A DNA stretch of 13,361 bases from UBA6263 sp049305865 (GTDB lineage: Bacteria; Patescibacteriota; Gracilibacteria; Absconditabacterales; Absconditicoccaceae): positions 1-13,361 of the forward strand of contig JBAQPP010000004.1 of assembly GCA_049305865.1 (NCBI GenBank). The letters run 5' to 3'. Shown one piece after another: positions 6,440 to 13,361 of the stretch (position 1 is its first letter; each line of letters starts with the position of its first letter). The notes below the pieces were generated by a model, which was given only the letters and a program-made list of their open reading frames with translations, was not told the DNA's origin and did not search any database. The translations under genes and the position numbers were made by a program.

Positions 6440-6477
6440 AAAATGTACTTTTGGTTTTCTGAGAGTACATTTTTTTT
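6440..6477. terminator. Terminator after the gene at 6055
   Basis: Stem AAATGTACT (6441-6449) / AGTACATTT (6464-6472) followed by seven T. It overlaps the last codon of the convergent recombinase gene and may also serve it. Confidence 0.85.
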
Positions 6478-7447
6478 ATTCATCCAAAAGATCGTGAATT
6501 TTTTGGAGGTGTTTATCATCTACGTGTGTATAAATCTGTGTCGTTGTAATAGAGGAATGACCAAGAAGACTTTGAACAGATCTAATATCTGCTCATTTTC
6601 TTATCAGGGTAGTAGCAAAGCTATGACGCAATGTATGAGGTGTAACTTTTTTTTTAATGCCAGCTAAATTAGCATATCTCTTTACCATTTCTTCTATACT
6701 ATTTCTACTTAATGATTGTCAAAATGAATTTTTGGATAAACTTATAAATATATAATCTGAGTCATCAGCTCTAGATAATAGATATTTCTTGAGTTTCTCT
6801 CTAGCTTGATTGGTCATAAATATAGCTCTTATTTTGGATCATTTTCATATAACAGAAAATTGTTTTGAATCAGACTTGATACTAGTTTTTTTAAGAGAAA
6901 TTAGTTCTGTTACTCTGAGTCATGTTCAATATAAAAATCGTAATATAGCTTCATCCCTGGCTATTTGAAGTGGATTTTTTCAAAATTTACTTGGCATTTC
7001 CAATACTGATTTTACTTCTTCGTCTTCAAGATAATTTACTTCTCTCGCTGGTATCTTGGATAGTTCTAGTCTATCTGGACTAATACAATCAATATCATTT
7101 TTGAGTAAAAATTTTAGAAAAGATCTGATGGCGACTATATGATAGTTTATAGTTTTGATACTTAATCAAGTATTTTTGAGATGTATCCTAAAATCTAATG
7201 CGTGCATACTTTTGATCTTATCTACATCCATATCTCCGATATATTCAGAAAATCTATTTAACCAAAGAGAGTAATTCTCTATGGTTTTGGGACTTACATT
7301 TTTTTCGTATTGGAGATAGAAAATATATTTTTCGATTAGATTGTTTATATTGTTATAACTGTGTGTTTTCTCCTGTATCTTGTGTTCATGTTTGATTTGA
7401 GGTAAATCCTGTTTCTTCTTGAGGTTGTGGTGTGGTATTTGAGGCAT
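6476..7447 (-). CDS. Tyrosine recombinase, XerC/XerD-type integrase
   Basis: 323 codons from ATG 7447 to TAA. Residues about 35-115 are the core-binding SAM-like domain (LIEKYIFYLQYEKNVSPKTI, then IRSFLKFL). Residues about 140-320 are the catalytic domain, with every active-site residue present: R178 in YGTGLRVTEL, K202 in IGKGSKIR, H271 and R274 in HTLRHSFAT, H297 in LLGHSS and the nucleophile Y306 in TTTQIYTHV. The length is close to Xer proteins (about 300) plus some 30 extra N-terminal residues. Eight of 11 glycines are TGA. Either the cell's chromosome-dimer Xer or the recombinase of the cassette array next door; the sequence cannot decide. The start is uncertain: ATG 7447 lies 95 bases inside the upstream gene and no later in-frame ATG precedes the domain. 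Confidence 0.93.
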
Positions 7448-8681
7448 TTTCTAGATCTTGTAATGTTTGTAAATATCATGAAGATTGTGCAAGGTATCAA
7501 TCTAAAGATGATATATCCAAAATTTCTCAATTTTCAATCTGATTTATAAAAGTTGTTGATTTATTTGTTAGAAATGCTCAGAATTTCATCATGTCTGATA
7601 TTTTTTTTTCTTTTCATAAATTTAGATAATATTCTCATTGTGTTACAAATTCTTTTAGTGAATCTATTGTTGCTTGTTTTTTTTGTTCATCTGATGTCTG
7701 TAAGTTATCTAGATCTTGAAATGGATCTGTCTGATCTGTTATATTGTGGTCTTGGATATCTCAACTAAGATTTAATATATTTCAAGTAAGTTCATCAATA
7801 TTTTGATCTGTTCATGTGATTTCTAAAACTTCACCTGTAGATATTATTTCTTCTGTTGATGGAGGAGTAGCTTCTTGAAATGGATTTGTTTCTTGAGTTG
7901 TATCGATATTGGTTCATGATCATCAATTACTTGCTCCAAATTGCATTGGATACATAGTTTTGAGTATAAAAAATCCTGCTATTAAGCAAGCTGCAACTAT
8001 TCATATCACTATAATCAAATGTTTTTTATGTCAGGATATTTCTGTTTTTACTATTGCTTGTGAAGCTATATCATAAGGATTTGTAGATTGTTGTACGGAC
8101 TGAGGAAATTGTACTTGAGGTATATCTTGTATAGGACTCTGTGTTTTTATTTCTGAAGTAGGCAAAATATCATCCAAATTCATTGTTCAGATAGGGATTG
8201 TATTTTCTTTTTGTGTCTCTTGTTGTGTGATTTTTGCATCTATTGTAGATGTTGTGGGTATATCATTTAATTTGTTACTTGTAATTATTTGTTTTCATTG
8301 TTCTTTTGCTTCTTGTAATTGTTCTATAGTTTCGTTTACAGATTGTAAATCTGGATTATATGAAGATGTTTGTAATATTTCTGTATTATTGCTTTGAATC
8401 TCTTGTACTGTTTCCTTTTCTTCTATTTTTACTTCTGGCATAGCTATTATTTCTTGAGTCTCTTGTATAGGAGATGTTAATTCCTTTATTATTACTTGTT
8501 CTTTTACTTGAAGTTCTGGATTAAGATCAAAATTTAAATCTGAATCTGATCTTTGAATGGTTGGTTTGGAATCTTCTTTGTTTTTATTAGATTCTTCACT
8601 TTGATCTAAAATAATATCAAAATCTATATTCAAATCGTCGTTTGTATTTTGATTTATAGGTTGTTTGGTATCGTCTGCCAT
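7353..8681 (-). CDS. Single-pass membrane protein with acidic Gln/Thr-rich arms
   Basis: 442 codons, ATG to TAA, with many in-frame TGA glycines, the first after residue 128. Residues 1-218 are an acidic, Q/E/T-rich and probably disordered cytoplasmic arm. HKKHLIVIG precedes one membrane helix at about 221-240. The remaining 200 residues, probably outside, are low-complexity (T, Q, E, D; NPFQEATPP, DPFQDLDN) with possible helices at about 320-400 (KKQATIDSLKEFVTQGEYYLNLGKEKK). No family is recognised. The layout resembles cell-surface or pilus-associated proteins of CPR bacteria, but that is inference. It has its own promoter and a palindrome upstream. Its last 95 bases overlap the recombinase gene in another frame. 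Confidence 0.8.
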
Positions 8682-8703
8682 GAAAGATATTTAAATGTTT
8701 AAA

Positions 8704-8718
8704 TGTTACATTGTAACA
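8704..8718. promoter_or_regulatory. Palindromic candidate operator
   Basis: Perfect palindrome TGTTACA-T-TGTAACA between the promoter at 8748-8775 and the start codon at 8681, in the expected 5' leader. The position suits a repressor-binding site, but it could also form a small RNA hairpin. Confidence 0.4.
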
Positions 8719-8747
8719 CTGTTTTCTTGAAACAATGATATACATTA

Positions 8748-8775
8748 ATTATATTTGAAAAACATTATTTTGCAA
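8748..8775 (-). promoter_or_regulatory. Promoter of the membrane protein gene
   Basis: On the minus strand TTGCAA (8775-8770), 16 bases, TATAAT (8753-8748). The -35 lies in TTTGCAAATTTTC next to an inverted repeat (8774-8781 / 8787-8794). A similar combination stands upstream of pilT. Confidence 0.65.
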
Positions 8776-8820
8776 ATTTTCCTAAAGAAAATTTTACATA
8801 AGATATAAAAATTATATTAT

Positions 8821-8866
8821 ATCCTTCACTTTCCCGCCATTGCAGGACAGGCTGTTCAGGATGACA
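8821..8866. repeat. REP-like palindromic intergenic element
   Basis: Minus strand reads TGTCATCCTGAAC, a GC-rich middle, then GTGAAGGAT. The outer arms ATCCT/AGGAT pair. The GTCATCCTGA...GAAGGAT layout recalls dispersed palindromic elements common in bacterial intergenic regions. It is clearly richer in GC than its surroundings. Only one copy is in the window, so dispersal is inferred. Confidence 0.45.
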
Positions 8867-8893
8867 ATGATTGATTTAGAATTAACTATGGTT

Positions 8894-9604
8894 TTAGCTA
8901 TTATGTCTTCATAAAACTGCTCACCATATAGAAATTTTGGGATATGTTTTTTTAATTGTCTTTGCTATTTCGTTTAGAGTAGATCAAGTAGTAGTGACGT
9001 CATCGACGAGTATTATGGTTTCATTTCATTTTAGACCTGAATTTTCTATTAACTGGAATGAGTTGCTTAGATTGTCTTCTCTTTGTACTTTTGTTAGGTT
9101 GACCTGTTGACGTGTATTTTTTGTTTTCTTAACTATTTTTATTAGATTTAATCTTAGTTTCTGTGCTAATAATTTAGCTATTTCACCAGATGGATTATAT
9201 CACTTAACAAAGTGTTTTCTGTATCGATGTGATGGTACATATGATATCAATATATCTTCCTTCAAAACATTTGTATGATATTGTAACAATTGATTGGTTT
9301 GTATAACTAGTGAAAGTCTTTGAGCTAAAAATTCTGCTATATCTTTTTTATGAAAATATTTTAATTTGAATATAAGATTTTTGAGAACCTTATCGTATAC
9401 AAAAGCTATTATAAGTCAGCTTAGATAATTATTTTTTTTATTTCTACATGTAAAACATGTTTGATAGAATCTATGATATATATGACAATAGGGACACATT
9501 TCTGGGTGGGCAATAAGCTTTTTTTTACAATCAAGACAAAGATATTCTCATGGTTGAGAACAGTTTATACATGTTTTGGGGAATAAGAAATTTAATATTT
9601 TCAT
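8894..9604 (-). CDS. comF: ComF family protein (phosphoribosyltransferase fold, DNA uptake)
   Basis: 236 codons, ATG to TAA. The N-terminal zinc-finger-like part has four CxxC pairs (12/15, 23/26, 37/40, 50/53). Then comes the ComF core: AFVYDKVLKNLIFKLKY, YVPSHRYRKHFVKGYNPSGEIAK, KNTRQQVNLTKVQREDNL and the PRPP-binding signature LVDDVTTTGSTL (199-210), with a typical short W-G-VL end. Length is normal for the family. Family members assist passage of transforming DNA, probably on the cytoplasmic side. The gene starts five bases after the stop of pilT, so they are likely co-transcribed. There is no clear Shine-Dalgarno. The conserved Gly in VKGYNP is TGA. Confidence 0.93.
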
Positions 9605-9609
9605 GGTAA

Positions 9610-10704
9610 TTATTTTGGTATTATACCTCTAGTTACTAATTCTTTTGAGATATATAATGGATCATTTGCATTATCTATTGCGTCTTGAACTGTAATTTTT
9701 TGATTGGCTACGAGATTGATAAGTTCTTCTTCCATAAGTTGCATTCAGTATTTTTTATTGGTAAGTATAGTATTGTTTACCATATTCATTTTGCTTTCTC
9801 TAATCATATTTTCTATAGCTGTATTGTTTATCATAATTTCCATAGCTACTACCATAGACTGCTTGTCTAGTGATTTTATAAGCTTTTGAGATATGATAGC
9901 AAGTAAGTTTTCCGCTAATTGAACCTTAATTTGATTCTGTTGCTCTGCAGGGAAAGATCATATTATCTTATTCAATGTTTGTACTGATGATCTTGCATGA
10001 ATAGATGCTACTAATAAATGTCATGTTTCAGCCAATAAGATTGCGTTCCTAATTCATTCCAAATTTCTTATCTCTCCAAATAATATTACATCTGGTCTTT
10101 GTCTAAGAGTAAATTTACTTGATGAGTCAAATCATAGTATGTCTTTTCATAATTCTTTTTGCTCTATTATAGATTTTGCTGGTTTGAACTTGTATTCTAT
10201 AGGATCTTCAAGTGTTATTATATGCTTGGAATAATTTAGATTTATTTCTTGTATCATCGCCGCTAATGTTGTAGATTTACCTGATCATGTAGGACCAGCA
10301 ACCAATACTATTCAACTTGTTTTGGAAGCTAGTTCTTTGAGAACAGCTGGTAATCATAATTGATCTATTGTAGGAGGAGTTTCCATAAGTAATCTTGAAA
10401 CTATCATAATATGTCATTGTTGCTTGGATATGTTTATTCTATAACGTCTTCCATTATTGGATATTCATAAATCTATACTTAAATTTTTTGTAAAATATTC
10501 AGCATTTTCTGGCTTTATAAGCTTTTCTTTTATTTCGTTCAAAATTTCATCAGTCATTATAGGTAGTTGTTGAACTCTAAGTAATTGATTGTTGATCCTT
10601 AGAGTAGGGCATTCTCAAAATGTTAAATACAAATCTGATGCCTTTTGCTCTGCCATTAATTGGTGAAGATCTATGTACTTATCGTCTCCTGTTTTTATTT
10701 TCAT
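9610..10704 (-). CDS. pilT: Type IV pilus retraction ATPase, PilT-like
   Basis: 364 codons, ATG to TAA. The N-terminal PAS-like domain (residues 1-105) begins with the family's ASDLYLTFGECPTLRINNQL. The RecA-like ATPase domain has Walker A GPTGSGKSTT (137-146, K143), the Asp box ITLEDPIEY, Walker B RPDVILFGEIR (E211) and the His box AETGHLLVASIHA. Length is normal (about 350-370). Of 18 glycines about 12 are TGA, including one in Walker A. It powers pilus retraction for twitching and DNA uptake at the inner membrane. Its pairing with comF suggests a role in competence. No pilB or pilin gene is in the window. ATG 10704 is the start in line with other family members. Confidence 0.95.
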
Positions 10705-10920
10705 TTGGTTTATTTATAAGTTATAAACTATATTAATGATAAGTATTTTTTATAAATTTGCAAATTTCTAGAAGAGAAATTTATACTCCTGTATAATTCT
10801 CTCATCTAAAACTTTTTACAAAATTTTAGTGTTCGAAATATAAACAAATTTTACTTTGGAAAATTTACAAGCAAATGATAAACTTTTTAGAATAAATTAT
10901 AAGTTATAAACTATTTTTTA
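10705..10920. promoter_or_regulatory. Long AT-rich region upstream of pilT with repeats
   Basis: Gap between pilT and the next terminator. It holds two identical 18-base direct repeats TTATAAGTTATAAACTAT (10714-10731 and 10897-10914). It also has an inverted repeat AAATTTC (10762-10768) / GAAATTT (10776-10782) next to TTTGCAAATTTC (10757-10768). This resembles the element at the promoter at 8748-8775. No well-spaced -10/-35 pair stands out and no ORF was found. It probably carries pilT control sites. Confidence 0.4.
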
Positions 10921-10924
10921 AATG

Positions 10925-10955
10925 CAAAAAATCCCGGATAAAAAAACCGGGATTT
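10925..10955 (-). terminator. Terminator of the 135-codon gene
   Basis: Nine-bp stem AAATCCCGG / CCGGGATTT with an A/T loop and, on the minus strand, a T-tract after it. It lies nine bases beyond the stop codon of the gene at 10964. Confidence 0.9.
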
Positions 10956-10963
10956 CTTATGTT

Positions 10964-11371
10964 TTAATTTGCGCTTAATGTTGTCATTAGCGCAGCTGAC
11001 TCGAGCGTTTCCGCAAGCATAATAATACTTGATGGGCATTCAGCAATTCTCATGATCTTTCTGATTTTTTCAGAATTTCCCACAAACAAACACTTTGTGT
11101 TAAAGTTATTATCTAATTCACACATTTGTTTGTAATGAGACAATATTTTATCCACTGCTGATGCTTCTTGATCGCTCCAAGGCCTAAAGGCTCTCAGAAA
11201 ATCAAAGATTATTTGTTTCCCTTTGGTTTGTGATATTCCCATTTTACCCAATTTGGAAAGAGGTATGTTCTGTAGAAATACTCCGTCCACATTTATAAAA
11301 TTTTCTACATCGTTGTTGAAGGGATGCAGAACGATTGGAACCTGTCTGAATGTTAACTGTTTTTTATTCAT
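10964..11371 (-). CDS. Hypothetical protein, 135 aa
   Basis: ATG to TAA, with AAAGAAAG before the start and a strong terminator right after the stop, so a single-gene unit. It looks soluble, with a mixed alpha/beta pattern (KQLTFRQVPIVLHP, VDGVFLQNIPLSKLGKMGI, QIIFDFLRAFRPW, VDKILSHYKQM, KCLFVGNSEKIRKIMRIAECPSSIIML, ending in an alanine-rich helix). No family is recognised. All five glycines are GGN and none TGA. GC content is visibly higher than in pilT or valS. It is divergent from valS with a 154-base shared intergenic region. Confidence 0.75.
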   Translation of the reverse strand: MNKKQLTFRQVPIVLHPFNNDVENFINVDGVFLQNIPLSKLGKMGISQTKGKQIIFDFLRAFRPWSDQEASAVDKILSHYKQMCELDNNFNTKCLFVGNSEKIRKIMRIAECPSSIIMLAETLESAALMTTLSAN

Positions 11372-11394
11372 ACTTTCTTTTTTTTATTTTTTGT

Positions 11395-11422
11395 TTGACA
11401 TTTATTTTTAATGTTTTATAGT
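11395..11422 (+). promoter_or_regulatory. valS promoter
   Basis: TTGACA (11395-11400), 16 bases, TATAGT (11417-11422), giving a leader of about 95 bases before the valS ATG. The leader holds short imperfect repeats (TGTAGAAA twice, 11461-11476) and a 4-bp GCGT/ACGC hairpin followed by six T (11484-11506). Confidence 0.65.
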
Positions 11423-11525
11423 ATAAATTCAAGAGTAAATAAAATTTCTTGAAATAAAAATGTAGAAATGTAGAAATGCGGAAGCGTAAAAACGCAAATG
11501 TTTTTTAGTCACTCAGAAATTTGAT

Positions 11526-13361
11526 ATGTGAAATAAATATAATCCTAGGGAAGTAGAGAAAAGATGGCAGAAATATCGGGATGATAACCAGACTTATAAA
11601 TTTAAAGAAGATATATCATTACCGATTTATAGTATAGATACACCACCTCCTACAGTTTCATGAAAAATACATATAGGACATCTTTATTCTTATACTCAGG
11701 CAGAGGTAATAGCAAGATATAAAAGGATGTCTTGATACAATGTTTTTTATCCTATGGGATATGATAATAATTGAATACCAACAGAACAGCTTGTAGAAAG
11801 AGAACTTGGTATCAATATCAAAGATATAGAGCGTAAAGATTTTATTGCGAAATGTCTTGAGGTAGTAGAAAATTATAAAGTCATTTATTCAAACCTTCGA
11901 AAATCTATCGGATTGTCTGTAGATCGATCTAGGTCTTATACTACAATTTCTCCTGAAGTTCAAAAAATATCTCAAAAGACATTTATAAAACTTTATAAGG
12001 AATGAAATATTGTTTGTAAAAATTTTCCGGCTCTTCGATGTACCAAAATGCAGACTACAGTAGCCCAAGCTGAGACTGAGGAACAAGAGTTTAATGAATT
12101 TTTTAATTATCTCAATTTTACATTAGATGATTGAGAAAAACTCGTGATAGCTACTACTAGACCTGAACTTTTACCAGCTTGTTTGGCTGTATTTGTTCAC
12201 CCTGATGATGAGAGATTCACAAAATATATTTGAAAAAAAATAACTACTCCTATATGAGTGACGGTTCCGCTTTTGGCTGATGATAAAGTTAAAATGGATA
12301 AATGAACTTGAGTAGTGATGTGTTGTAGTTATGGTGATGAAGTAGATGTTTATCGGATAAATAAACATAATTTGTGAGAAAAAATAGTTATAGATAGATA
12401 TGGTAGAATGTTAAATTCTGGAGTGCCAGAAATTGATGGTATGAAAATAGAAGAAGCTAGAAATAAAATTATGGAAATATTTGAATCAAAATGAGATATA
12501 GTAATCAAAAGAGATCCGATAATACAATCAAAACAGATTTCTGAAAGGTGAAAAGTACCTGTTGAAATATTACCAGTTAAACAACGATTTGTAAACTTAC
12601 TTGATAAAAAAGAAATATTACTTGAACAAAATAATAAAATGGACCGATATCCAGGGTTTATGAAAAAAAGATCTGATGATCGGATATGAAATTTACAACG
12701 AGATTGGAATATTTCTAGATCTAGAAAATTTGGTATACCTATTCCTGTACGATATGATAAAGATGAAAAGATAATATTGCCTAGTGATCAACAGCTTGAA
12801 AGTGGTGTAGTAGATCCTACTGTTGATTGTCCGGAATGATATACACTAGATCAGGTAAGACCAGAAACTTTAGTTCTTGATACTTGGTTTACATCATGAT
12901 TAACTCCCTATATTAATCAAAGATTTCTTGAAAGAGATGGATATAAACAAAATATTTTTCCTATGGATTTAAGGCCACAAGCTCATGATATTATACGTAC
13001 TTGGCTACTTTATACCACGTTACATACATATTTTAGAGATTGAGCAATTCCATTTAAAAATATAATGGTTTCTGGATTCTTATTGGCTGCTAAATGAGAA
13101 AAATTTGCCAAATCCAAATGAAATGCTAAATTTGATCCAGAATCTCTGATAGAAACTCGATGAGCTGATGCAGTTAGATACTGGGCTCTTGGACTACAGC
13201 TCGGGAAAGATGCTTTTTTTGATGAAAATGATTTAAAAAACTGACAAAAATTGATTACTAAACTTTGGAATGCATTTCAATTTGTGAAGATGCAACTTGC
13301 TGATGCTGATATTGCAAAACTTCAAAGCTGAAACATAAAAATATTGGCTACTGATGACTGG
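11526..13361 (+). CDS. valS: Valyl-tRNA synthetase, archaeal-type, 3'-truncated by the window
   Basis: 612 codons to the window edge, in frame throughout with TGA as Gly; codon 2 is TGA. Class I signature HIGH at residues 49-52 in PPPTVSGKIHIGHL. The next block, YNVFYPMGYDNNGIPTE, is the form seen in archaeal and rickettsial ValRS rather than the TDHAGIATQ form of most bacteria. The editing domain includes ATTRPELLPACLAVFVHP. The later catalytic part has DTWFTSG, RPQAHDIIRTWLLYT, MVSGFLLA and KFAKSKGNAKFDPE (KMSKS loop as KFAKS, 526-530). The anticodon-binding domain starts near KLWNAFQFV. It charges tRNA-Val. The start is the only ATG fitting the N-terminal pattern N-P-x-E-V-E-K-R-W. Confidence 0.95.

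Noticed and set aside
6431..6667. 78-codon plus-strand frame
   Set aside because: Antisense to the conserved catalytic end of the recombinase, which contains the HxxR and Tyr motifs.
7345..7530. 61-codon minus-strand frame between the membrane protein and the recombinase
   Set aside because: Third frame over two better-supported genes; the real frames continue through TGA.
11484..11506. Attenuator or T-box in the valS leader
   Set aside because: The stem is only four base pairs (GCGT/ACGC), and no specifier loop or T-box consensus was seen; the leader is too short for a T-box.

Overview
This window is about 30% GC and uses UGA as a sense codon. In-frame TGA falls at conserved glycines throughout: the second glycine of the PilT Walker A motif GPTGSGKS, the TVSGKIHIGH region of valyl-tRNA synthetase, and the GTGLR and GKGS motifs of a tyrosine recombinase. 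All genes end in TAA or TAG. This is genetic code 25 (UGA = Gly), which points to Absconditabacteria (SR1) or Gracilibacteria in the Patescibacteria/CPR. The sequence does not separate the two.

Left third (1-5565, + strand) is a head-to-tail array of gene cassettes stacked against the 3' end of the tmRNA gene (ssrA, minus strand, 5566-5931). A conserved repeat of about 115-145 bp starts at 1261, 1986, 3560 and 4916. Each copy begins with TGGTGGAGAT or TTTTGGAGAT, matching the last bases of ssrA read on the + strand. Each copy also holds a 30-34 codon open frame. After each repeat comes one main gene, usually with its own promoter. A hairpin and an AT-rich tail come before the next repeat in most cassettes. 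The cargo is: a DUF333 protein with a long C-terminal extension; a DUF805 membrane protein; a PLP-fold (cysteine-synthase-like) protein with no visible Schiff-base lysine; a repeat-rich protein; and a second, truncated DUF333 copy next to ssrA. This looks like an integron-like array with ssrA as the anchoring site.

Middle (5566-8800): ssrA, whose predicted tag contains two UGA-glycine codons; a small unknown gene (6055-6420) with no UGA glycine; a complete XerC/D-type tyrosine recombinase (6476-7447, minus), a candidate for moving the cassettes; and upstream of it, overlapping by 95 nt, a single-pass membrane protein of unknown function (7353-8681, minus).

Right (8800-13361): a REP-like palindromic element; comF and a pilT-like retraction ATPase as a close minus-strand pair (DNA uptake / type IV pilus); an unknown 135-codon gene with a strong terminator and again no UGA glycine; and the divergent valS, an archaeal-type valyl-tRNA synthetase that runs off the window end.

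All calls come from reading the sequence. No database search was run, and family names rest on motif recognition.
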